NCBI RefSeq assembly: GCF_030227225.1
Contig: NZ_JASPHQ010000014.1
Span: 1-64,000 of the forward strand
Direction of reading: 5' to 3'
DNA length: 64,000 bases
Origin: Corynebacterium rhinophilum
GTDB taxonomy: Bacteria; Actinomycetota; Actinomycetes; Mycobacteriales; Mycobacteriaceae
In this document: one piece after another, positions 1-8,594 of the stretch
Layout of the letters: every line of letters starts with the position of its first letter
Position numbering within the stretch: position 1 is the stretch's first letter
Position numbers and translations under genes: made by a program
The notes under the pieces: model-generated
What the model was told of the DNA's origin: nothing
The model's input: only the letters and a program-made list of their open reading frames with translations
The model's database searches: none

Positions 1-6
1 AGTCGT

Positions 7-110
7 TAGACATCCTGTCCATAAACTTCCTGGACTCCGCGTCAAAAAACTAACTGGACTCCGAGTCCAAAAAGTCAATGGACTCCGAGTCCAAAAAGTC
101 ACTAGACATC
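7..110. repeat. 24-bp tandem repeat array with internal palindrome
   Basis: Four repeat units start at 7, 31, 55 and 79, exactly 24 bp apart, and a fifth truncated start lies at 103. Units 3 and 4 share TGGACTCCGAGTCCAAAAAG; unit 2 has a few changes and unit 1 is more diverged. Each good unit holds GGACTC-C-GAGTCC, an inverted repeat with a 1-nt centre. The period is a multiple of 3, so both strands can encode an eight-residue repeat containing LDSES. The array sits just past the trhO stop and may be the tail of a gene beyond the window edge or a repeat expansion. Confidence 0.8.
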
Positions 111-116
111 ACAAAG

Positions 117-1049
117 CTAGCTGGCAAGGCGAAGGGCCACTTCCTCACAATCCGGTCTCCCGCAATGCTGGGTTTCCACATTTTGGATGCAGTCATCACA
201 GATGAGCACCTGCTGGCGGCACGTGTTCTCATTAATGCAGTTGTGGAAGGTATTAGTTCCCTTGCCGCAGTGCACGCAGTGGCCCAATTGGATAAAGCCC
301 GGGTCCTCTAGTCCTTGGCCAAACTCCTGGTGCATGCGCTTGTCAAAGACATACATGGAGCCTTCCCACAGCCCATCATTGCCGTACTTTTCGCCATAGC
401 GCACGATGCCGCCATCGATTTGGTAGATCTCGTTGAAGCCACGGTTCTTCATTAGAGAGGAAAGGACCTCGCACCGGATGCCGCCGGTGCAATAGGATAC
501 GACCGGCTTGTCCTTCATCCAGTCATATTTGCCGGATTCCAGTTCCTCAATGAAGTCATGGGTGGTGCGCACATCCGGCACGACGGCATTTTTGAACTTG
601 CCAATCTCTGCTTCCATGGCATTGCGGCCATCGAAGAATACGACCTCATCGCCGCGCTCTTCTACCAGCTTGTTGACCTCTTCCGGCTTGAGGTGCGTGC
701 CGCCGCCCACGACGCCGTTTTCATCTACCTTCAGCTCGCCCGGCGCGCCAAAGGCCACGATTTCATCGCGCACCTTGACCGATAGGCGCGGGAAATCCTC
801 GGCTCCACCATCGGACCACTTAAACTGCATGCGCTTAAAGCCCGGGTATTCACGGGTTTGGCGCACGTAGCGCTTGCAGGCATCCATGTCGCCGCCAACG
901 GTGCCATTGATGCCGTGTTCCGAAATGAGGATGCGACCCTTCAAGCCCAAGGACTCGCACAGGGTGCGCTGCCACAGCATGACGGCGGTCGGATCCTCGA
1001 TGGGGGTAAAGCAGTAATACAGGAGAACTTTGCCGATAGTCACGCCCAT
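117..1049 (-). CDS. trhO: tRNA uridine(34) hydroxylase TrhO (rhodanese family)
   Basis: This 310-residue protein belongs to the YceA/TrhO family, which makes 5-hydroxyuridine at wobble position 34 of tRNAs. An N-terminal acylphosphatase-like domain covers about residues 1-95. The rhodanese domain follows, with active-site loop CTGGIRCE and catalytic Cys187. The C-terminus is rich in Cys pairs (HCVHC, CDDC, HCGRPDC), probably for metal binding as in many family members. It lies 36 bp downstream of the DUF1846 gene on the same strand and may be co-transcribed. The ribosome-binding site at the chosen ATG is weak. Confidence 0.9.
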   Translation of the reverse strand: MGVTIGKVLLYYCFTPIEDPTAVMLWQRTLCESLGLKGRILISEHGINGTVGGDMDACKRYVRQTREYPGFKRMQFKWSDGGAEDFPRLSVKVRDEIVAFGAPGELKVDENGVVGGGTHLKPEEVNKLVEERGDEVVFFDGRNAMEAEIGKFKNAVVPDVRTTHDFIEELESGKYDWMKDKPVVSYCTGGIRCEVLSSLMKNRGFNEIYQIDGGIVRYGEKYGNDGLWEGSMYVFDKRMHQEFGQGLEDPGFIQLGHCVHCGKGTNTFHNCINENTCRQQVLICDDCIQNVETQHCGRPDCEEVALRLAS

Positions 1050-1085
1050 AATCTTAGGCCCGCTACCGGAAAGATCCCCAATTCC

Positions 1086-2582
1086 TTAGCGTTTCTGGTA
1101 GAGCGCTTTCTTGCGGGCGAAGGCCGGATCCGAGGTCACGAGCACGCCAAGGTTGCGGAAGATTCCCTCATCCACCGAGCCCAGGATGGTGGTGGTGTGG
1201 ACGTCGCAGCCGGCGAGCTCCTTGATCTGCTCCAGCGCCTTGCGCGCATCCTCGTCCTTCGCGGCGGATACGGATAGCGCGATGAGCACCTCATCGGTGT
1301 GCAAGCGTGGGTTGGAAGATCCCAGGTGCTTCGTCTTCAGCGTTTGGATTGGCTCTATCGACTCCGGCGAGAGCAGGTGCGTTTCGTCATCGATGCCGGC
1401 TAAATACTTGAGGGCATTGAGTAGCATCGCCGCGGAGCACCCCAGCAGCGGGGAGGTGCGGCCGGTGATGATGGTGCCATCGTGCAGCTGCATTGCGGAG
1501 GCGGGTCCATCGGTTTCCTCCGCGCGCTTGCGGGCCGGGCCAACCACAGGGCGGTCATCGGCCTTAATGCCGGCCTTTGCCATGACGACGGCGGCGCGCT
1601 CGGACTGCTCATCGCCCAGCCCGGCGCGGGCTTCTTCTACTTTGGCCTTGAAATAGCGGCGGATGATTTCCTGCTGTGCGGCGGCGCGGCAGACCGCATC
1701 ATCGGTAATGCAGTAGCCGGCCATATTCACGCCCATGTCCGTGGGCGATTCGTATGGCGTGGTGCCGGTGAGCTTTTCCAGCAGGGTCCGCAGCAGCGGG
1801 AACGCCTCGACGTCGCGGTTGTAGTTCACCGTGGATTCGCCGTGGGCGCTCAAGTGGAAGTGGTCAATAATATTGGAATCATTAAGATCCACCGTGGCAG
1901 CCTCATAGGCGAGGTTGACTGGGTGCTCGAGGGGAAGATTCCAGATGGGGAAGGTTTCAAACTTGGCATAACCAGCGTTATTGCCGCGCTGGTGCTCGTG
2001 GTAGACCTGCGATAGTGCGGTGGCGAGCTTGCCGGAACCAGGACCTGGGGCGGTCACAACGACCAAATCCCGGGAGGTTTCGGCAAATTCGTTCTTACCA
2101 AAACCATCCTCAGAGACAATGAGGTCAGTATTCGTGGGATAACCAGGGATAACGCGGTGGCGGGCAACCTTGAGGCCGAGGCGCTCAAGCTTTTCGATGA
2201 ACGCCTCTGCCTGCGTATTTCCGTCTTCCACCTGGGTCATGACGATGTTTTCGACCAAGAAGCCGCGGCTGCGGAATACGTCCACTAGGCGCAGGAGGTC
2301 GTCTTCATACAGGATGTCTAAATCGGCGCGTACCTTGTGGCGGGCAATGTCTTTGGCATTGATGCACGGGAGGATTTCAATGTCCTCTTTAATGCGCTCC
2401 AGCATGGCGATCTTGTTATCCGGGGTAAAGCCCGGCAGCACGCGGGAGGCATGCATATCATCGAAAAGCTTGCCGCCCATTTCCAGATAGAGCTTTCCAC
2501 CGATTTCTTCGCGGCGGGCCTGGATGTGCTTTGACTGCAGCTCTATGTATTTTTCACGGTCAAAACCGATTTCATGCGTCAT
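1086..2582 (-). CDS. DUF1846 (UPF0371) family protein
   Basis: The 498-residue protein matches the DUF1846/UPF0371 family over full length, starting [20 protein letters not shown]. It contains the conserved loop [18 protein letters not shown], a glycine-rich nucleotide-binding-like turn, and the segment [18 protein letters not shown]. The biochemical role of the family is not settled, so no function is assigned. A GAAGGG ribosome-binding site precedes the ATG. It diverges from the nei gene and is followed by trhO. Confidence 0.85.
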   Translation of the reverse strand: MTHEIGFDREKYIELQSKHIQARREEIGGKLYLEMGGKLFDDMHASRVLPGFTPDNKIAMLERIKEDIEILPCINAKDIARHKVRADLDILYEDDLLRLVDVFRSRGFLVENIVMTQVEDGNTQAEAFIEKLERLGLKVARHRVIPGYPTNTDLIVSEDGFGKNEFAETSRDLVVVTAPGPGSGKLATALSQVYHEHQRGNNAGYAKFETFPIWNLPLEHPVNLAYEAATVDLNDSNIIDHFHLSAHGESTVNYNRDVEAFPLLRTLLEKLTGTTPYESPTDMGVNMAGYCITDDAVCRAAAQQEIIRRYFKAKVEEARAGLGDEQSERAAVVMAKAGIKADDRPVVGPARKRAEETDGPASAMQLHDGTIITGRTSPLLGCSAAMLLNALKYLAGIDDETHLLSPESIEPIQTLKTKHLGSSNPRLHTDEVLIALSVSAAKDEDARKALEQIKELAGCDVHTTTILGSVDEGIFRNLGVLVTSDPAFARKKALYQKR

Positions 2583-2665
2583 GATTTATCGACCCTTCAA
2601 TAGAAATAAAATCAATCCGCGCTTTGAGTTTACTCTTTTTCATTCCCCGGCGCCACGCGCCCTAG

Positions 2666-2694
2666 TTGGGGGCGACCAACTATTTCACTACACT
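2666..2694 (+). promoter_or_regulatory. predicted leaderless promoter of nei
   Basis: A -35-like TTGGGG (2666-2671) is separated by 17 bp from a -10 TACACT (2689-2694). Only six bases (GAAGTT) lie between the -10 and the ATG at 2701, so transcription would start at or next to the start codon. No Shine-Dalgarno sequence is present. Leaderless mRNAs are common in corynebacteria. This supports the 2701 start over longer in-frame readings. Confidence 0.6.
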
Positions 2695-2700
2695 GAAGTT

Positions 2701-3516
2701 ATGCCTGAAGGTCACGTGATCCACCGCCTAGCCCACACTCTCAACGCGGACTATCGCGGGATGCCGCTCAACCTGACCAGCCCGCAAGGCCGCTTCGCCG
2801 CTGAGGCGGCCATTCTGGACGGTACAGAAATCGACCACGCAGAGGCCTTTGGCAAGCACCTCTTCGTGCACTTCACCGCCGCGGACCCGGAGCATATCCT
2901 CTATATTCACCTGGGGCTCATCGGCAAGCTCAGCTTCGAACCGCGCGAGGAAACCCGCGGTCAGATCCGCATACGCATAGACAATGGGACGCAGGCCGCA
3001 CAGCTGCGCGGGCCCCAATTTTGTCTGCTGCTTACGGAGGAGGACTACCAGGCCCGGCTGACCAAGGTAGGACAGGATCCGCTCCGCGCCGATGCCGACC
3101 CCGAAGCCCTGTGGGCCAAGGTACACAAATCCCGCCGCAGCATAGGCTCCCTCATGATGGACCAGCACCTGTATGCCGGTGTGGGCAATATCTACCGCGC
3201 GGAGGCCCTCTTTCGCGCCGGCCTCTCCCCTTTCACTCCTGGCAAGGATGTTTCCCGTGAAACATTCTTCGCCATCTGGAAAGACCTGGTAGAGCTCATG
3301 AACTACGGCGTGGAGCACGGCCGCATCGATACCGTGCGGGCCGAGCACTCCCCCGAGGCCATGGGCCGCGACCCGCGCAAGGATGATCACGGCGGCGAAG
3401 TCTACGTCTACCGGCGCGCGGGCCTATCCTGCTATGTCTGCGGCACGCCGATTGCAGAGCAGGTAATGGAGGGCAGAAACCTCTTCTGGTGCCCCACCTG
3501 CCAATCCGCTGCTTAA
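2701..3516 (+). CDS. nei: Fpg/Nei family DNA glycosylase (Nei1-like)
   Basis: This 271-residue base-excision repair enzyme starts MPEGHVIHRLA. Pro2 is the Schiff-base nucleophile and Glu3 the catalytic acid of the Fpg/Nei fold. Lys52 in AFGKHLF is the expected beta-hairpin lysine. The helix-two-turn-helix region contains YAGVGNIYRAEALF. A C-terminal zinc finger has the form CYVC-x16-CPTC. The sequence most resembles mycobacterial Nei1 (Rv2464c type) rather than MutM; substrate preference is inferred from family. A one-mismatch parS-like palindrome lies inside it at 3250. Confidence 0.88.
   Translation: MPEGHVIHRLAHTLNADYRGMPLNLTSPQGRFAAEAAILDGTEIDHAEAFGKHLFVHFTAADPEHILYIHLGLIGKLSFEPREETRGQIRIRIDNGTQAAQLRGPQFCLLLTEEDYQARLTKVGQDPLRADADPEALWAKVHKSRRSIGSLMMDQHLYAGVGNIYRAEALFRAGLSPFTPGKDVSRETFFAIWKDLVELMNYGVEHGRIDTVRAEHSPEAMGRDPRKDDHGGEVYVYRRAGLSCYVCGTPIAEQVMEGRNLFWCPTCQSAA
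3250..3263. other. degenerate parS-like site
   Basis: GTTTCCCGTGAAAC differs by one base from the parS palindrome GTTTCACGTGAAAC. It encodes VSRET within Nei, the same peptide as the perfect sites elsewhere in the window. It lies 21 kb from the next site, so function is doubtful. Confidence 0.4.
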
Positions 3517-3533
3517 GGCCTATAGTGGCGGGC

Positions 3534-5126
3534 ATGCGACCTGCCTATAGTGTATCCGCCGTTCGTTCCGCCGAGTCCGCGCTCCTCGCGCAGCAGAGCC
3601 ACGATGATGAGCTCATGCGCCTGGCCGCGCAGGGCATTGCCGCCACGGCGAAATCCATGCTGACAGGCCCAGCGCCTCGCCGCATCTCCATCCTGGCCGG
3701 GCCTGGCGGCAATGGCGGCGATGGCCTTTATGCAGGCGCTTTCCTCGCCGAGGAGGGCTATGGCGTCGAAGCAATCCTCGTCGCCGGTTCCGCGCACGAC
3801 CCAGCGTTGCAGGCCTTTAAGGCCGCCGGAGGAACCATTACTGAGCAACCGCGCGCGGAGGCCACAGGCCTGCTTATTGATGCCGTCGCTGGCCTTAACT
3901 CCACCCGCGGCCTCAGCGGAGCGGGTCTTGCCGCGTACCGCGCGGCCAAGCAGCACGATATCCCGGTGCTTTCGGTGGATATCCCCTCTGGCATCAACGC
4001 CGATACGGGCGTGGCCGCAGAGAACGCGGTCGAGGCAACGATTACCGTGAGCTTCGGTTGGGCGCGCGCCGGTCACGTCTTCGCCCCGGAATGCGGCACG
4101 GTGGTCCTGTGCGATCTGCAGCTGCCCAACGCGCCGCGGTCCTTCGCGGAGGAACTAACGGCCTCGGCGGAGCCAGCGGGCTATATCGCCAACGAGCCCA
4201 CCATCGATCTCCCCTACCAGTGGCCTGCGGAGCCCGTGCTTGCCGATGTCCACTTGGGCCACGTCACCGCCCCCAAGCCCGTGGGCTGCACAGGGCCCAT
4301 CGTGGACCCCACTCCCCACGCTTCAAGCACGAAATACACCGGCGGGGTCACCGCTATCTGTGCTGGCAGCAGCGCGTATCCCGGCGCGGGCATCCTGGCG
4401 GCTACCGGCGCGGTGCGCGCCACGCCGTCCATGGTGCGGGTGATAGATAACGATGCCGTGGTCCCCCACTTGCCCGAGGTGGTTCCTCACCCGAGCGCCG
4501 AGGACAAGGTACATGCCCAGGCGTGGGTAGTAGGCCCTGGCCGCGGCACCGATGAAGCAGCGGCGCGCGAGCTCCGCACCGTCTTAGATCGCGAGCTGCC
4601 CACCATCCTGGATGCCGATGCCCTGACGCTGCTCGCCCAGAGCGCTGAGCTGCGCGATCGTGTCCGCACCCACCCGCGGGTCATCCTTACCCCGCACGCC
4701 GGCGAGTTCCGCCGCCTGTACGAGGCCGCCCTCGGCCGCGAGCTCGATCTCAGCGAGGGCGTGGGCCCGCGCCAGCGCGAGCTGGCCGAGGACTTGGACT
4801 GTTTTATCCTGCACAAGGGCCGGATCACCACGGTGACCGCGCCCGACCAGGCCATCTATGGGATGAATGCCGGTCACTCTTATGCGGCCACCGCAGGCTC
4901 CGGAGACGTATTATCCGGCATCCTCGGCGCCACCATTGCGCAGGTAAACCACGCGAAGGCCGATGCCGAGTACATCATCATGGAGATCCTCCACGCCGCC
5001 GCCCTACACCAGCACGCCGCAGCCATTGCGGCACATACCCCCGATGGTTTTGGCATTTGTTCCGCTTCCCAGATTGCCGCGGCGATGCCCCAGTCCATCG
5101 CCCGCCTGCTAGTTATGCACCGTTAA
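3534..5126 (+). CDS. nnr: bifunctional NAD(P)H-hydrate epimerase / ADP-dependent dehydratase
   Basis: The 530-residue protein repairs hydrated NAD(P)H. The N-terminal YjeF_N epimerase domain (about 1-210) carries the loop AGPGGNGGDG near residue 60. The C-terminal ribokinase-like dehydratase (about 270-525) carries ILTPHAGEF and the nucleotide-binding TAGSGDVLSG. The ATG at 3534 is chosen because the protein then starts MRPAYSVSAVRSAE, as expected for the epimerase helix. The stop codon overlaps the convergent hrtA stop region by 14 bp, with no terminator between them. Confidence 0.92.
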   Translation: MRPAYSVSAVRSAESALLAQQSHDDELMRLAAQGIAATAKSMLTGPAPRRISILAGPGGNGGDGLYAGAFLAEEGYGVEAILVAGSAHDPALQAFKAAGGTITEQPRAEATGLLIDAVAGLNSTRGLSGAGLAAYRAAKQHDIPVLSVDIPSGINADTGVAAENAVEATITVSFGWARAGHVFAPECGTVVLCDLQLPNAPRSFAEELTASAEPAGYIANEPTIDLPYQWPAEPVLADVHLGHVTAPKPVGCTGPIVDPTPHASSTKYTGGVTAICAGSSAYPGAGILAATGAVRATPSMVRVIDNDAVVPHLPEVVPHPSAEDKVHAQAWVVGPGRGTDEAAARELRTVLDRELPTILDADALTLLAQSAELRDRVRTHPRVILTPHAGEFRRLYEAALGRELDLSEGVGPRQRELAEDLDCFILHKGRITTVTAPDQAIYGMNAGHSYAATAGSGDVLSGILGATIAQVNHAKADAEYIIMEILHAAALHQHAAAIAAHTPDGFGICSASQIAAAMPQSIARLLVMHR

Positions 5127-5748
5127 CGTCCTGCTTGCTCACGCGGCCGTCTTTGACCTCGACCACGTGGTCGGCGAAGGTGAGCAAGGAACGATCGTGG
5201 GTGACCAGCACGGTGGCGGTGTGCAGCTCCTGGGTAATATCGCGCAGCAGGCGGATGATTTCCTGCGAAAGGTGGGAGTCGAGGGCGGAGGTGGGTTCAT
5301 CGGCAAGCAGCAGGTTCGGCTCATCCATTAAGGCGCGCGCGATATTGACACGCTGGCCCTGGCCGCCGGAAAGCTGGCCGATGCGGCGATTGCCCATGCC
5401 CTTAAGGGCAACGAATTCTAGCAGCTCATCGGCGCGATCCTTGCGCAGCTTGCGCCCGGCCATGTGGTCCATGATGAGCAGCTGATCGCGCACCTTGAGC
5501 GAGGACAGCAGGTTGGACTGCTGGAAGATGATGGAGTTCGTGCCGTCGACCTCGACGGTGCCGGAGTCCGGCGTGATGAGCCCGGCGCCGACGGAGAGCA
5601 GCGTGGACTTACCGGAACCGGACTCGCCCACGATGGCGGTGAGGGTATCGGAGTCGGCGCTAAAGGTGGCATTATCAAGCGCCGTGGTCGTCGTCGTACC
5701 GTCCTGGAAGGTGACGGTGGCGTTGCGAATATCAAGAATGGTGGACAT
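5113..5748 (-). CDS. hrtA: ABC transporter ATP-binding protein, HrtA-like (heme export)
   Basis: This 211-residue ATPase has Walker A GESGSGKST, Q-loop FQQSN, signature LSGGQGQR, Walker B LLLADEP and switch His in VTHD. The start at 5748 has a GGAGGA ribosome-binding site upstream and begins one base beyond the hrtB stop, implying translational coupling. Gene order (permease-ATPase diverging from a NarL-type two-component system) matches the corynebacterial hrtBA-chrSA locus, so it probably powers export of excess heme. A related MacB-type exporter of another toxic compound is the main alternative. Confidence 0.78.
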   Translation of the reverse strand: MSTILDIRNATVTFQDGTTTTTALDNATFSADSDTLTAIVGESGSGKSTLLSVGAGLITPDSGTVEVDGTNSIIFQQSNLLSSLKVRDQLLIMDHMAGRKLRKDRADELLEFVALKGMGNRRIGQLSGGQGQRVNIARALMDEPNLLLADEPTSALDSHLSQEIIRLLRDITQELHTATVLVTHDRSLLTFADHVVEVKDGRVSKQDVNGA

Positions 5749-5749
5749 T

Positions 5750-6733
5750 TTAGGCATTTCCTCCCAATGCATCGAGGGGGTTGGCTTTGGCTACGCGGCG
5801 GGTGGAGACTAGGGCACCGGCCATGCCCAGGATCCAGATGCCGACCGCGGGAACGATGATGGTGCGCACGGTTACGTCGAAGGGGACGGTGCCAGAGGCC
5901 AACAGGCCCAGTAGCCAGCCGACGAATGCGCCGAGGATGGTGCCGGCCGCCAAAATCAGCGCGGCTTGGGCCAGGGCATCGCGCAGCAGGTAGCGCACCG
6001 AGGCGCCTAAGGCGCGAAGGATGGAGAGATCGCGGGTGCGCTGCAGGGTCCACACCGTCAGGAAGGCGACGGTGACCAGGGCGGAGATGCCGTAGAGGAA
6101 GCCCTGCATGGTCAGCAGCGAACCGCGCTCGGACTGGTAAGCGGGCAGGCCGGAGAAGGAATCAGACATCTCGACCGAACCGGGTACCTCTTCGGAGTGC
6201 AGGGCAACCGTGCCGACTACCCCCTCTGGGGCATGGCTTACCTTTTGCCAGGTCTGGGTAGATACCCACACCACAGGCGAGTGGGAGAACTGCGTTTCGG
6301 CAACGGTGCCCTCTACGGAAAGGTCTACTCCGCCGATATTCACGGTGCCGGAGGCATCAATCGTGTCAGACAGGACGGCGCCATCTTCCGGAATGGTGGC
6401 GTTAGTATTGGGGATGGTCGTACCGGCCGGAAGGCCCATCACGCCTACCGCGCCCTCGCCCTCCAGCTTGGTTTGCGCGGTGCCCAAGGCAATCGCATCC
6501 CCGGAAAGATCCTTTTCATGGATCTCGGACTCGTTATAGGCGGGCTCTTCGGTAGAAAAGCTGACGTAGGGGTGATCTTGCGCCACGGCCTCAAGCGCCG
6601 AGGTATTTTGCTTGGACAGGCCCTCCGTCAGGCCGGAGAGCATAACCAAAAGCAGGGTAATAAGCGCTACGGTGCCGCCGATGAGCCCGAAGCGGCCGCG
6701 CGCAGCGGTGATTTCACGAATAGCTAAGAACAT
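5750..6733 (-). CDS. hrtB: FtsX/MacB-type ABC permease, HrtB-like (heme export)
   Basis: The 327-residue protein has one N-terminal membrane helix (about 15-37, LIGGTVALITLLLVMLSGL), a large extracellular domain (about 40-205) and three C-terminal helices. This is the four-helix FtsX/MacB layout. The start MFLAIREI..ARGRFGL resembles corynebacterial HrtB proteins. It precedes hrtA on the same strand and diverges from the chrS sensor gene, with a 111-bp intergenic region containing inverted repeats. Heme specificity is inferred from synteny. Confidence 0.78.
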   Translation of the reverse strand: MFLAIREITAARGRFGLIGGTVALITLLLVMLSGLTEGLSKQNTSALEAVAQDHPYVSFSTEEPAYNESEIHEKDLSGDAIALGTAQTKLEGEGAVGVMGLPAGTTIPNTNATIPEDGAVLSDTIDASGTVNIGGVDLSVEGTVAETQFSHSPVVWVSTQTWQKVSHAPEGVVGTVALHSEEVPGSVEMSDSFSGLPAYQSERGSLLTMQGFLYGISALVTVAFLTVWTLQRTRDLSILRALGASVRYLLRDALAQAALILAAGTILGAFVGWLLGLLASGTVPFDVTVRTIIVPAVGIWILGMAGALVSTRRVAKANPLDALGGNA

Positions 6734-6791
6734 ACTTCTATAGTCCCTTTGTGCAGGTCAGAAGTAATCGACGGCCTAGTTGAACCTCCAG

Positions 6792-6816
6792 TCAACCAAC
6801 TGGTTGATCCCTCATC
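6792..6816. promoter_or_regulatory. inverted repeat and RosR-like half-conserved box between hrtB and chrS
   Basis: TCAACCA-AC-TGGTTGA (6792-6807) is a perfect 7+2+7 inverted repeat in the middle of the divergent hrtB/chrS region. It overlaps GTTGA-TCCC-TCATC (6803-6816), which fits GTTGA-N4-TCAAC with one mismatch. The region should contain the ChrA operator; the second motif resembles the two sites upstream of the MarR gene at 10.7 kb, so dual control is possible. Confidence 0.5.
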
Positions 6817-6844
6817 CACCCTCCGGCAGATACTGTAGGAAATT

Positions 6845-7984
6845 GTGTTTTCTGGACAGAAATTATGGCTCTGGGGCCTACACGCCATGTTCGCGTTTCT
6901 GCTGCTTTTCGGCGTGGCCCGCGCCTATATCGATGACCGCTTGGACGCCCGCGCCATCCTTTTGGCCATCGGCCTAGCCGCGGTGTACGCGGCCGAGCGC
7001 TGGCTTCCCACCTGGCTCTGGCTCACTGGGCTGTGCCTGCTCTGGTTGGGGCTGATGGTCCACGCGCAGGATTTCATGTGGCTCGAGTTCCCGCTCATCT
7101 TCGTCTTCCTGCGCGCCTTGCCCAAGTGGCCAGGCCTTATCTCCATCACGGTGCTGTGGGCGGCGGCCGCCTTCATCCCCGCGTGGCTGCATCCGGATGG
7201 CTGGTCCATCGCCGCGGCCATGGGCCCGCTTATCGGCACGACCTTTGCAGCGGGCGTGTTTTATATCCAGCGCCGCTTGCAGGCGGAGGCGGCGCATCAC
7301 AGGGACATCGCCAAGCAGCTGCAGGAAACCCAGGCGGAGCTTGCAGCCAGCGAGCACCAGGCCGGGCGCCTAGAAGAGCGCGAGCGCCTCTCCCGGGATA
7401 TCCATGACACCGTGGCCCAAGGGTTGAGCTCCATCCTGTTGCTATCCCGCGCCGCCCGCACGACCGATGATCTAGAGACCAAGGACGAGCAGCTCGCCGT
7501 CATCGAGGACACCGCTGGTGAGAACTTGGCCGAGGCCCGTCGCTTCGTCCGCGAGCTCGCCGGTCCCGATGAGCGCCTAGAAACCCAGCTGGATTCCATC
7601 CTGTCGCAGATGCGCCGACGCGCGGAGGCTTTGGGCGAGGACACCACCTTCGACCTCGTCGTTTCCGGTAGCGGCAGCGTTCCCAGCGATATCAAGCAAG
7701 TGGTCGTGCGCGCCGCGCAGGAGGGCCTTAATAACGTGATCAAGCACGCGCACGCCTCCCGCGCGGTGGTCACCCTGGGCCTTTTTGAGGATGCAGTCAC
7801 CCTGGACGTCGTGGATAATGGGCACGGTGTAGTTGAGCCCCCGCGCCACGGCGGCGATAGCGGCTTTGGCTTGCAAGGATTGTCCCAGCGCGTGGAGAGC
7901 GTCGGTGGCTCCCTGAGCCTCGAATCCGGCGATGGCACCGCCCTTGCCATTAGAATCCCCCTCAAGGAGCAGCCCCATGGTTAA
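6845..7984 (+). CDS. chrS: NarL-type sensor histidine kinase, ChrS-like
   Basis: This 379-residue kinase begins with a GTG preceded by AGGA. Several hydrophobic segments fill about residues 10-140 with almost no extracellular loops, fitting intramembrane heme sensing. A short coiled coil (145-180) leads to the HisKA_3 motif SRDIHDTVAQG with phospho-acceptor His187. The HATPase domain shows VDNGHG and GFGLQGL. It overlaps chrA by 8 bp. Divergence from hrtBA suggests the heme-responsive ChrSA system; the paralogous HrrSA system is the alternative. Confidence 0.8.
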   Translation: MFSGQKLWLWGLHAMFAFLLLFGVARAYIDDRLDARAILLAIGLAAVYAAERWLPTWLWLTGLCLLWLGLMVHAQDFMWLEFPLIFVFLRALPKWPGLISITVLWAAAAFIPAWLHPDGWSIAAAMGPLIGTTFAAGVFYIQRRLQAEAAHHRDIAKQLQETQAELAASEHQAGRLEERERLSRDIHDTVAQGLSSILLLSRAARTTDDLETKDEQLAVIEDTAGENLAEARRFVRELAGPDERLETQLDSILSQMRRRAEALGEDTTFDLVVSGSGSVPSDIKQVVVRAAQEGLNNVIKHAHASRAVVTLGLFEDAVTLDVVDNGHGVVEPPRHGGDSGFGLQGLSQRVESVGGSLSLESGDGTALAIRIPLKEQPHG

Positions 7985-8594
7985 TGTCATGCTTATCGAT
8001 GACCACCCCGTCGTCCGCGCCGGGCTGCGCGCGATACTCAATACGTTTGCCGATGTCCGGGTGGTCATGGAAGGCGATAATGGCGCGGACGTGGACAAGC
8101 TCTGTGCCGATGACGCCCCCGAGGTCGACGTCGTGGTCTGCGATATCCAGATGCCGGGCGTCGATGGCATCACCGCCACCAAAAAGCTGACCGAGGCCGG
8201 CGGCCCACCCGTGCTCATCCTCACCACCTATGACACCCAGGCCGATATCCTGGCCGCAGTTGAGGCCGGCGCGATGGGATACCTGCTCAAGGATTCACCC
8301 GAGGAAGAGCTGCACGAAGCGGTGCTCAATACCGCCGCGCGCCGGCGCACCCTCGCCCCAGAGGTGGTCAACCTCCTGGCGCAGCGCGTGGGCCAGCCCG
8401 AGCAGTCCCTGTCCACGCGCGAGCTGGAGATCCTCCGCGCCCTCGCGACCGGCTCTTCCAATAAGGAACTAGCCAACCAACTCTTTATTTCTGAGGCCAC
8501 CGTGAAGACGCACCTCATTCACATCTATCAGAAGCTGGGCGTGGACACCCGCACGGCCGCGGTGACCGTAGCCCGCGAAAGAAAGCTCATTTAA
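7977..8594 (+). CDS. chrA: NarL/LuxR-family response regulator, ChrA-like
   Basis: The 205-residue regulator has a receiver domain with acidic pocket Asp8-Asp9, phospho-acceptor Asp56 in VVCDIQMPG and Lys in LLKDS. A LuxR-type helix-turn-helix follows (LSTRELEILRALATGSSNKELA). The start at 7977 lies inside the last codons of chrS and gives the canonical MVNVMLIDDHPVVR. It probably activates hrtBA under heme stress. The downstream monooxygenase-like gene starts on its stop codon (TAATG). Confidence 0.85.
   Translation: MVNVMLIDDHPVVRAGLRAILNTFADVRVVMEGDNGADVDKLCADDAPEVDVVVCDIQMPGVDGITATKKLTEAGGPPVLILTTYDTQADILAAVEAGAMGYLLKDSPEEELHEAVLNTAARRRTLAPEVVNLLAQRVGQPEQSLSTRELEILRALATGSSNKELANQLFISEATVKTHLIHIYQKLGVDTRTAAVTVARERKLI

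Noticed and set aside
78..311. Plus-strand frame starting in the 24-bp repeat and running over trhO
   Set aside because: Most of it is antisense to the well-conserved trhO gene, and its sequence beyond the repeat resembles no protein.
2524..2700. N-terminal extension of Nei from an upstream ATG
   Set aside because: The catalytic Pro2 and Glu3 require the start at 2701, and a leaderless promoter lies directly before it.
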